Positions 5,540-10,706 of a DNA stretch of 10,706 nt are shown here, piece after piece. Position numbers and translations under genes: made by a program. Under the pieces are notes generated by a model. That model saw nothing but the letters and a program-made list of their open reading frames with translations. It did no database searches and was not told the DNA's origin. How positions within the stretch are numbered: position 1 is the first letter of the stretch; each line of letters starts with the position of its first letter. The DNA is taken from positions 1-10,706 of the forward strand of contig CAZEPB010000040.1 in assembly GCA_964514055.1 (NCBI GenBank), written 5' to 3'. The DNA comes from SG8-32-3 sp964514055. Its GTDB lineage: Archaea; Thermoproteota; Bathyarchaeia; Bathyarchaeales; Bathycorpusculaceae.

Positions 5540-6757
5540 TTAGGCTTTTGCGAATTTTATCCAAGAGTATATCTCTTCAACTGTTGGTTTTTCAGCTTCT
5601 GAGATTTTTCCCTCTTCAATCTGAACTTTCAGGACTTCGTTCATTCTCATGCCGAGATCAATTGGGTCTTGTTCAGCCAGTTCTTTCCTATTCATGACGC
5701 CAACATCGTCCAAAAAATCCAGGTCTTTCTCTTTCATGCCCGGAATCATCTGAAGCTGGGCTCTCCCTTGCAACTTCTCAACTGTTTTTAGGCTCATGCC
5801 TGTTTTATCAGCGATCACTCCAGCGTCTGTTAAAATTAGTTCACGGACGTTTGTTATTCCCATTTCTTTCAGATCATTTCCAGTATTTTCCCCTATTCCC
5901 CTGACTTCTTCTGGATCGCTTTGACTTGTCAACTGCGGTTTCGGCATCTTCGTTAACTCAAACTCTAATTTTTCCAATTTCAACTTGATGTCTTCAATTT
6001 CACCCATCTGCTTCAAGATGGCTTTTGCGTTCTTTGTGTTTCTTTGTGCATGTCTCGAAATGGCGTTATCTATTTCCCCAAGTTTCCGCGTCATTCCATC
6101 TTTCACATCAGCTAATTCAGTGTCAAATCTACTGACTAAACTGGCGTGAAACTCTTTCAGCATCTCTCCTTGCTCATTAAATCCTTCTCCAAGTTGCTTG
6201 CCAATTGCAGCTTTCGTAGCAGCTAATTCCCTGTCAAACCTGTTAACCAAATTCGCGTGAACCTGTTTTATCTCCTTTTCTTGGTTACTGAACTTTTCAG
6301 AGATTTCCTTCCTAGCGGAGCCCAAGTTTTCATCGACTAGGAATACCCTTGCCTGCAAGCTTTCTAGAAACTTTTGTTGGAGCTTTTGACCGCTTTCTAA
6401 ATTATTCGCTTTTTGATTAATCTCGTTAAGCAGCTCTTTGTTTGATAATTCGCTTATTACTTTGCTGGAGGTCCCCCCCAAGAAAACCAAAGTTACAATT
6501 ACAGAGACCAACAGATAAACATATACTGGAATTCCTCCCGTTAGGCTACCAATCAGCCAAGGCTGGTACGTGCCTTCTATGCCTATTGCCGGATTGGCTG
6601 CCAGAACTATCGCGTGAATTGCAAATAATCCTGATAGAAAAGAAAAGAAACCTAATATCCACATAGATGCTCCGCGCAAAGTTACATACCTCAACATGTC
6701 AACTAAAGGAACAGGGAAATGTTGTTGCGAATTGTTTTTAAATTTTTCTGATGGCAA
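5540..6757 (-). CDS. Membrane-anchored coiled-coil protein with C-terminal DUF4332-like helix-hairpin-helix domain
   Basis: 405 residues with three zones. Two membrane segments lie at about 33-55 and 74-95. A long charged coiled coil follows (about 100-270). The C-terminus (about 284-405) holds VRGIGENTGNDLKEMGITNVREL and MIPGMKEKDLDFLDDVGVMNRKELAEQDP, the paired helix-hairpin-helix pattern of DUF4332-type domains, which resemble DNA- or protein-binding HhH folds. The coiled coil has a 37-residue repeat: HANLVNRFDRELA at 167-179 recurs as HASLVSRFDTELA at 204-216. The longest reading starts with TTG at 6757 with no clear Shine-Dalgarno site; M21 (6697) also lacks one and would still keep both membrane segments. 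A membrane tether for a cytoplasmic HhH domain is the simplest model; the role is unknown. Confidence 0.8.
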   Translation of the reverse strand: MPSEKFKNNSQQHFPVPLVDMLRYVTLRGASMWILGFFSFLSGLFAIHAIVLAANPAIGIEGTYQPWLIGSLTGGIPVYVYLLVSVIVTLVFLGGTSSKVISELSNKELLNEINQKANNLESGQKLQQKFLESLQARVFLVDENLGSARKEISEKFSNQEKEIKQVHANLVNRFDRELAATKAAIGKQLGEGFNEQGEMLKEFHASLVSRFDTELADVKDGMTRKLGEIDNAISRHAQRNTKNAKAILKQMGEIEDIKLKLEKLEFELTKMPKPQLTSQSDPEEVRGIGENTGNDLKEMGITNVRELILTDAGVIADKTGMSLKTVEKLQGRAQLQMIPGMKEKDLDFLDDVGVMNRKELAEQDPIDLGMRMNEVLKVQIEEGKISEAEKPTVEEIYSWIKFAKA

Positions 6758-6777
6758 CTCTGATTTTAAAATCCATG

Positions 6778-6800
6778 TTTTTGCTTTTTTAAAGCAAAAA
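6778..6800. repeat. 10-bp perfect inverted repeat between two minus-strand genes
   Basis: TTTTTGCTTT (6778-6787) and AAAGCAAAAA (6791-6800) are perfect inverted arms around TTT. It lies 21 bp upstream of the TTG of the coiled-coil gene and 42 bp after the stop of the small membrane protein. It could be a terminator hairpin for the latter or contain the TATA box of the former (CTTTAAAAAAG on the minus strand, predicted start near 6763). Confidence 0.5.
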
Positions 6801-6804
6801 TGAA

Positions 6805-6857
6805 CAAAGCGTGGGATGTAGCTTCACACCCACATTCAAATTTAACGCGAAGAAACC
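6805..6857 (-). repeat. Degraded copy A of the tRNA-Ser 3' end and flank
   Basis: On the plus strand it begins CAAAGCGTGGGATGT and continues with TTCACACCCAC. It matches copy B (7191-7241) over about 50 bp with few substitutions and small indels, including TTCAAATTT and ACGCGAA beyond the tRNA-like part. Against tRNA-Ser it preserves CAAAGCG, part of the T-arm and an adjacent T-run on the minus strand. It overlaps the last codons of the gene at 6842-7081. In RNA, GTGGGTGT can pair with ACA-CCCAC (one bulge), so it may act as a terminator now. Confidence 0.55.
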
Positions 6858-7081
6858 TGTCGGTTAGATTCTTTGTTTAGGTTATCAGTTTTCGAGTTCT
6901 TCGCACTCCTTTTGTCTTTGACGTAGCCATAGATAAGAATCGAAAGAGGAAACATGAAGCCAATAAGCAGAAGCACTGCCAGAGCTGTTTGTCCTGCTAT
7001 TGCTTGGGTTATCGTTAAGAATAGGTAATAGCCGCAACAGAAAATTAGGATGCCTTTAGCTACGTCACCTGTAGTAGTCAT
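6842..7081 (-). CDS. Small two-TM membrane protein, unknown function
   Basis: 79 residues starting at the ATG at 7081. Two hydrophobic segments (about 10-29, ILIFCCGYYLFLTITQAIAG, and 34-54, ALAVLLLIGFMFPLSILIYGY) are followed by a basic and polar tail (VKDKRSAKNSKTDNLNKESNR), suggesting both ends in the cytoplasm. No known family is recognised. No Shine-Dalgarno site is visible; an AT-rich region lies upstream (7085-7140), so a leaderless or near-leaderless transcript is possible. Its last seven or so codons overlap repeat copy A, meaning the C-terminus may have been set when that repeat was formed. It lies between repeat copies A and B. Confidence 0.6.
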   Translation of the reverse strand: MTTTGDVAKGILIFCCGYYLFLTITQAIAGQTALAVLLLIGFMFPLSILIYGYVKDKRSAKNSKTDNLNKESNRQVSSR

Positions 7082-7190
7082 AGACTTCGCTTTAGAATCT
7101 TTATTTCTTCTAATAGAATTTATGAATTTTCAATTAACATGCTTCACTTATCCTGATCTGGTTGGGCAAGAATGATTTGATAAAAAGGAG

Positions 7191-7241
7191 CAAAGCGCGG
7201 GGTGTTAGGTTCACACCCACGTTCAAATTTCACGCGAAAAC
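7191..7241 (-). repeat. Copy B of the tRNA-Ser 3' end and flank (attachment-site-like)
   Basis: The first 15 bases, CAAAGCGCGGGGTGT (7191-7205), are identical to 8404-8418: the acceptor 3' strand of tRNA-Ser, its discriminator base and 5 bp of downstream flank. The next 16 bases, covering the T-arm, match at 11 positions without gaps. The AAAA stretch just before it (T-run terminator on the minus strand) is shared too. Orientation is the same as the tRNA. The T-stem no longer pairs in the tRNA manner, so it is not functional as tRNA. Confidence 0.65.
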
Positions 7242-7385
7242 CTACTGACCGAGACACAAAAAACATGTGTATGCGTGCGCCCGTACCCTGTCTCCGTCTC
7301 TGTCTGTCACGCTGTCCCTCTGTCGTGCATAAGCTGAATATGATAAAATACATCCGAAATTGGTTTCCAAAGTAGCCCGCAACAC

Positions 7386-7397
7386 CTTTATTAATGA
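7386..7397 (+). promoter_or_regulatory. Probable TATA box of the methyltransferase gene
   Basis: CTTTATTAATGA is the most TATA-like element; a start about 26 bp on would fall near 7415, within or just before the AAGGAGG ribosome site (7413-7419). A second AT-rich box, ACTATATC (7401-7408), would give a nearly leaderless transcript. Confidence 0.35.
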
Positions 7398-7427
7398 AGT
7401 TACTATATCCCGAAGGAGGCTCGAGCC

Positions 7428-8180
7428 ATGGATTTCTTTGACCTTATGAGTATCTCACACCGCTATATGGAGATACTAAACCCTTCAACGTCTGAAAAAA
7501 TCATCAAACTTGGCAAACTACTTAAATTGAAAAAAGGAAACCGGGTCATCGACTTCGGTTGTGGTACTGCTGAGCCCCTCACTCTCTGGGCTGAAGAATT
7601 CGGGATCACTGGTATTGGCATAGATATATCCGAGGATTTCTGTGACAGGGCTAAGAAAAAGCTGGCTGTTAGAGGGTTATCGGATAGAATCGAAATCGTT
7701 TGCTCCAACGGAGCTGACTACATGTTCGAAGAGGGGGCTTTCGATGCCGCAACATGTATTGGGGCAACTTTTGTTTTTGGCGGCTTCCAGCAGACAATCC
7801 AGGTGATGAAGCGGGCCGTGCATCAGAATGGACGCCTCGGCATCGGTGAAACTCACTGGCTTAGCAATCAGGTACATCCGGAATATGCCCAAAAACAGAT
7901 AACTACCCACACGGAACCAGAACTGGCCCAATTTACCCGAAACGAAGGCTTTGAACTCGAATACATCATCCGTGCCAGCCGCGATGACTGGGACAGGTAC
8001 ATTTCGGATAGTTGGTATGGACTAATACGCTGGCTTGAAGAAAATCCCAACCACCCTGACCATGAACAAGTATTCAAACACTTCCGTACTGACCAGGATG
8101 ATTATTTACAGTTCCAGCGCCAATATATGGGTTGGGCAATGTACTGCCTCACTTCCATGAAATCTCATTCGGTGCGATAG
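7428..8180 (+). CDS. Class I SAM-dependent methyltransferase
   Basis: 250 residues with the Rossmann-type SAM-binding fold: motif I VIDFGCGTAEP (40-50), an acidic residue ending strand 2 at D66 (GIGIDIS), and the FDAATCIGATFVFGG block (105-119) at strand 4, followed by a UbiE/cyclopropane-synthase-like region (RLGIGETHWL). Substrate is unknown; the C-terminal half is rich in aromatic and acidic residues and may form the acceptor pocket. The ATG has a strong AAGGAGG site (7413-7419) 8 nt upstream, the best match to the Shine-Dalgarno consensus in the window. The gene sits alone, opposite in strand to its neighbours, between repeat copy B and the tRNA gene, and could therefore be cargo of an old integrated element. 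Confidence 0.88.
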   Translation: MDFFDLMSISHRYMEILNPSTSEKIIKLGKLLKLKKGNRVIDFGCGTAEPLTLWAEEFGITGIGIDISEDFCDRAKKKLAVRGLSDRIEIVCSNGADYMFEEGAFDAATCIGATFVFGGFQQTIQVMKRAVHQNGRLGIGETHWLSNQVHPEYAQKQITTHTEPELAQFTRNEGFELEYIIRASRDDWDRYISDSWYGLIRWLEENPNHPDHEQVFKHFRTDQDDYLQFQRQYMGWAMYCLTSMKSHSVR

Positions 8181-8196
8181 GCAGGATTGCCTGTCT
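8179..8196 (+). terminator. Hairpin at the methyltransferase stop codon
   Basis: AGGCAGG (8179-8185, starting within the TAG stop) pairs with CCTGTCT (8190-8196) around ATTG, 7 bp with one G-U pair. No T-run follows, so it may protect the 3' end rather than terminate transcription. The rest of 8197-8395 shows no gene. Confidence 0.35.
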
Positions 8197-8395
8197 GCAG
8201 TAAGCACGCGCTCACTATAAATGAGTGCCCAAAATCGCGCGCTTCTGTTACGTATTCAAATCCAGTATTTACTCCGTTACATGTAAGATTGAATGGTGAA
8301 CCGTTTTACACGATTGAGTAATAGTCTCCTGTTGATTTTTTGTCGGTTTTTAGAATCCATTTTCAAAAATATTCGATATTAAAGGCTTATTTGCT

Positions 8396-8399
8396 AAAA
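8396..8399 (-). terminator. T-run terminator of tRNA-Ser
   Basis: TTTT on the minus strand, 10 nt after the tRNA 3' end. The same arrangement of flank and T-run is kept in repeat copies A and B. Confidence 0.4.
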
Positions 8400-8408
8400 G
8401 AGGCAAAG

Positions 8409-8492
8409 CGCGGGGTGTGGGATTCGAACCCACGCGGCCTTTCGACCACAGACTTAGCAGGCCTGCCCCATACCAGGCTTGGGGAACCCCGC
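8409..8492 (-). tRNA. tRNA-Ser(GCT)
   Basis: The minus strand folds as a class II tRNA. The acceptor GCGGGGT/ACCCCGC pairs perfectly (8492-8486 with 8416-8410) and the discriminator is G (8409). The D-arm CCCA/TGGG has GG in its loop. The anticodon stem CAGGC/GTCTG encloses the loop CTGCTAA with anticodon GCT. The long variable arm GGTC-GAAA-GGCC is typical of serine. The T-arm GTGGG-TTCGAAT-CCCAC is canonical. There is no intron and no encoded CCA, so CCA must be added afterwards. It reads AGC/AGU codons. Its 3' end is the apparent source of repeats A and B. Confidence 0.95.
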
Positions 8493-8531
8493 CCGCGAGT
8501 TGGCTAAGCATTATCTCAATACGGTTACCAC

Positions 8532-8545
8532 ATTTTTATTGTTTA
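8532..8545 (-). promoter_or_regulatory. Probable TATA box of tRNA-Ser
   Basis: The minus strand reads AAACAATAAAAATG. A start about 26 bp downstream would fall near 8511, giving a 5' leader of about 18 nt to be removed by RNase P. Confidence 0.4.
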
Positions 8546-8609
8546 TCGTTATTCAGAGCCTACGCCGTCGAGTATTAGAAACGGGTTTTAGGCGTTTACG
8601 TGTCAACAA

Positions 8610-8622
8610 TCCTTTTTATCTT
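8610..8622 (+). promoter_or_regulatory. Probable TATA box of the NurA-like gene
   Basis: TCCTTTTTATCTT at this position predicts a start near 8642. The resulting leader of about 17 nt holds AGGTG (8646-8650), 8 nt before the GTG start at 8659. Confidence 0.45.
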
Positions 8623-8658
8623 TGAGCACGAAAAAGTGAACAGACAGGTGACAAATAG

Positions 8659-10578
8659 GTGACTGCGCCTTCGCTTAGCAACGCAATTAAACGCACATGC
8701 GACACTCTTAGGCAAGGCGCAACCAAACAGGTCACGGATTACGAGCAGCGATTTTCCAGCATCAAAAACATCTACGACGACCTGCTCTCAAATCTCATAA
8801 AACAGGGTTTCGACCCGAAACAGGCGTACGAAACCGCACGGGAATTCTTCGGCAGCACAACCGTGCGGTTCGCAGGCGTAGACGGCACCATGTACTCAAA
8901 GCCGCTGTTCGACATGGTTATATTCTTCGGCGGCGCTTACGCGGCAACCGGCACCATACGGTTTTCCGAGACCGCAGAACCAGAAGTCACGTATGACGAG
9001 AGGACGCTTCAGCGCAGCATGGGCATAAGCAGCGTAGTCCCCATCTACATCAACGAAATCCCCGACGTGGACACCTCATACGCAGCGCAAGAACAGCCAG
9101 ACGAAGTCAACCCCGCCAAGCCCATGACAGACGAGGAAATAGCGAACAACAGCCTCATAGCCAACGCCATCATGACGTTCAGCGAATACTATCTTGCCTA
9201 CAAAATCGCCGCCGACCCAAACCAAAAAAAACATGTAATCCTCATGGACCGAAGCTTATCCACAGAACGCGCAAGCCTCCTCTACGAGACCAGAAAAACA
9301 GGTTTCTGGAAAGCAAAAACCGCGCTCGTCGGCTACAAAGCCAGCGGCGACGACATCCCCATCGACAAGAACGACATCATAATCGCCCGACAGCACGTGT
9401 CGAACCTGGCGCTGGGGTTGCCGCCGCCAAGGTCGGATTATCTGCGGACGGCAATAATCTGCCTGCTAGAGCGGAGCAAAGCGTTAACGGCAAGTCAGAT
9501 CGCCACGGCGTTCGGCGCTACAGAGGAAAAAAGAACCCGTAGGATAGAACGCGCCCTAAAGAGCTTGAGTGAACGGCAAATTCTCACCGTGGAAAACGGT
9601 GCTTACGCGCTGGACCCGAAGTACGTGACGAGTTGGGAACGCATAAAGCAAGTCACTACAGAAGTGGGCGACAGGCTTTTTTTCGCAAAAACTCCTGGCG
9701 CTGAAACGGCGAGTTCCATGAAAATCTTGAAAGACGGCAAAGAGCATTGGTTGACTACGGTTGACATTGCCTTCCTAACACTGTTCACGTTGCAGATGCT
9801 TATGGAGGAGTGCTGGAAAAAGGGTCTCTTGCTCATCGGTGTTACGAAGGACACGGCTGCACGTGACTTCAAACGGCAACTCGTTCCCATAATGTACGGG
9901 GAAGGCTTACTCAAAACAGCCGTGAACCTCAGGGCGCTACAGGCTCTTCCGAACACCGACCGTATGATTCTCCAGTCCGCAAGCGTGTTCAACGTGGATC
10001 AGATAGCTCCGCCGTGGAGCCTAATCGAGTATGACTCAGCGTTCAGAACCATTCTTCCTGACAAGCAAAGCCGCCACGGCTACGTTTCAGGCGCCATCAG
10101 AAACAAAATCAGCCTTGAAAAGGCGTTTGTGAAGACCTATGTGCAGCTGAGTCAAGCGCGGACAGACCCGTTGCTGCGGAGCAACGTGCTTCTCGTGGAC
10201 CGTTTGGCCTATCCTGAATACGACTTGAAAACGGAAAGCACTGTGAAGTTCTGGAATGAGTTGAGCGACGGCACACGAGAGCCTGTGGAAACCATATTGT
10301 TCAGGGACAAGGCGGTGCGGAACAGGCTGCAGAACCTTGTGATGAGCGTTCTGGTGGCTATGGCGCCCGCGAACATTCCCGAGGCGTTTGGGCATAACAA
10401 GGCGTTGTTCATAGCAGATAAGATTGCGAAGTGGAATTACAGCCAGTTCAAGTGCGTGGTGGACACCACGGCGACTTGGATTTTGAATAATCATAAATTA
10501 CGCAAGTTCATATTTTACATGAGCACTTTCAGGGAGAGACGAGCAAGCATTGAGCAAGCAAGAAGAGAAAGCCATTAA
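8659..10578 (+). CDS. NurA-like nuclease with inserted winged-helix segment
   Basis: 639 residues resembling archaeal NurA, the nuclease that works with the HerA helicase in DNA end resection. The NurA-type signature FAGVDGTMYSK (71-81) carries the expected metal-binding aspartate D75. Later blocks fit the same fold: VILMDRSLSTE (193-203), LLLIGVTKDTAARDF (390-404), LLVDRLAYPEY (511-521) and a C-terminal PEAFGHNKALFIADKIA (574-590) whose H579 and D587 match the usual late His/acid block. It is much longer than typical NurA (roughly 330-450). Part of the excess is a winged-helix-like segment, SDYLRTAIICLLERSKALTA through EKRTRRIERALKSLSERQILTV (about 259-320), preceded by an acidic insert (about 105-165). 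The GTG start has AGGTG 8 nt upstream. A further gene overlaps its 3' end. A different nuclease of the same superfamily is possible. Confidence 0.75.
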   Translation: MTAPSLSNAIKRTCDTLRQGATKQVTDYEQRFSSIKNIYDDLLSNLIKQGFDPKQAYETAREFFGSTTVRFAGVDGTMYSKPLFDMVIFFGGAYAATGTIRFSETAEPEVTYDERTLQRSMGISSVVPIYINEIPDVDTSYAAQEQPDEVNPAKPMTDEEIANNSLIANAIMTFSEYYLAYKIAADPNQKKHVILMDRSLSTERASLLYETRKTGFWKAKTALVGYKASGDDIPIDKNDIIIARQHVSNLALGLPPPRSDYLRTAIICLLERSKALTASQIATAFGATEEKRTRRIERALKSLSERQILTVENGAYALDPKYVTSWERIKQVTTEVGDRLFFAKTPGAETASSMKILKDGKEHWLTTVDIAFLTLFTLQMLMEECWKKGLLLIGVTKDTAARDFKRQLVPIMYGEGLLKTAVNLRALQALPNTDRMILQSASVFNVDQIAPPWSLIEYDSAFRTILPDKQSRHGYVSGAIRNKISLEKAFVKTYVQLSQARTDPLLRSNVLLVDRLAYPEYDLKTESTVKFWNELSDGTREPVETILFRDKAVRNRLQNLVMSVLVAMAPANIPEAFGHNKALFIADKIAKWNYSQFKCVVDTTATWILNNHKLRKFIFYMSTFRERRASIEQARRESH

Positions 10579-10706
10579 CCAAGTATGTTTTACCGATTTT
10601 GAAGGCAAATTCCACGCGAGGTTAGCAGCGGTTATGCCGCGCTACGCCAGCGGCGAAGGCGGAGACTCCAAAGTTACAGGAACCAGCGCACGATACCATT
10701 GCCGAG
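10550..10706 (+). CDS. Unrecognised protein, 5' fragment overlapping the NurA-like gene
   Basis: An open frame of 52 codons runs from a TTG at 10550 to the window end, overlapping the last 29 nt of the NurA-like gene in another frame. The fragment reads MSKQEEKAINQVCFTDFEGK followed by FHARLAAVMPRYASGEGGDS. The other two frames close soon after 10578. Overlap suggests co-expression with the NurA-like gene. A HerA/DUF87 ATPase would be the expected partner, but nothing in this fragment shows a HerA N-terminal domain or Walker A motif, so I do not assign it. The start is uncertain; AGGGAG at 10531-10536 is 13 nt upstream, and an ATG occurs only at 10634. Confidence 0.5.
   Translation, partial: MSKQEEKAINQVCFTDFEGKFHARLAAVMPRYASGEGGDSKVTGTSARYHCR

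Larger units (their letters stand above)
7082..7427. other. Intergenic stretch with repeat copy B, no convincing gene
   Basis: It contains the AT-rich upstream region of the small membrane gene, the tRNA-like repeat copy B (7191-7241), a short inverted repeat ACACA/TGTGT (about 7255-7270), a pyrimidine-rich patch with repeated TGTC (7288-7325) and the methyltransferase promoter. A 69-codon minus-strand reading (7353-7144) crosses the repeat and the simple-sequence patch; its Arg/Gln-rich translation looks like a by-product of composition. Confidence 0.5.

Noticed and set aside
6765..6776. ATGGATTTTAAA on the minus strand, identical to the start of the rubrerythrin gene
   Set aside because: The frame closes after 12 codons; a 12-base AT-rich match is likely chance.
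7144..7353. Minus-strand 69-codon reading frame
   Set aside because: It runs through repeat copy B and the TGTC-rich patch; the Arg/Gln-rich translation reflects composition and there is no ribosome site.
10087..10494. 135-codon minus-strand frame
   Set aside because: Antisense to the NurA-like gene; no independent start signals.
1..10706. CRISPR arrays, insertion sequences or C/D-box RNAs
   Set aside because: No regularly spaced direct repeats, no transposase or integrase frame, and no paired RTGATGA/CTGA boxes were seen in non-coding parts.

Overview
The window looks like chromosomal DNA of an uncultured archaeon, most likely a Thermoproteota/TACK-type lineage such as Bathyarchaeia; that lineage call is an inference. 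The support is: archaeal-style AT-rich boxes about 26 bp before the presumed transcript starts, very short leaders that still carry Shine-Dalgarno sites, GTG and TTG starts, a tRNA-Ser(GCT) without an encoded CCA, and an archaeal NurA-like nuclease.

Layout. 1-430 (-): 5' part of a rubrerythrin gene, cut by the window edge. 431-679: divergent promoter region with a 13-bp palindrome. 680-1633 (+): HhH-GPD DNA glycosylase. 1747 (or 1711)-2727 and 2724-3677 (+): a translationally coupled ABC-2 exporter pair (ATPase and permease), followed by a hairpin terminator. 3783-3983 (+): a dodecin whose Shine-Dalgarno site sits inside a predicted hairpin. 4871-5230 and 4092-4823 (-): a likely two-gene operon of a small conserved-looking protein and a twin-CDGSH iron-sulfur protein. 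5540-6757 (-): a two-TM, coiled-coil, helix-hairpin-helix (DUF4332-like) protein. 6842-7081 (-): a small two-TM protein. 7428-8180 (+): SAM-dependent methyltransferase. 8409-8492 (-): tRNA-Ser(GCT). 8659-10578 (+): NurA-like nuclease with an inserted winged-helix segment. 10550-10706 (+): start of an overlapping unrecognised gene.

The genes fall into three loose themes. Redox and iron or oxidative stress: rubrerythrin, CDGSH protein, and a dodecin that appears not to bind flavin. DNA repair: glycosylase, NurA-like protein. Membrane functions: ABC exporter, DUF4332-like protein, small two-TM protein.

The most unusual signal is at 6.8-8.5 kb. The 3' end of the tRNA-Ser gene and its downstream flank recur twice, in the same orientation and progressively more degraded, at 7191 and 6805. 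They bracket the methyltransferase gene and the small membrane-protein gene. This is the geometry left by successive integrations of mobile elements into a tRNA 3' end, although no integrase is visible here. An alternative is that the two copies now serve as hairpin terminators. Other points worth checking are the SD-masking hairpin of the dodecin, the palindrome before the rubrerythrin promoter, the near-identical DNA of the two CDGSH modules, and a 111-bp in-frame repeat in the coiled-coil gene.
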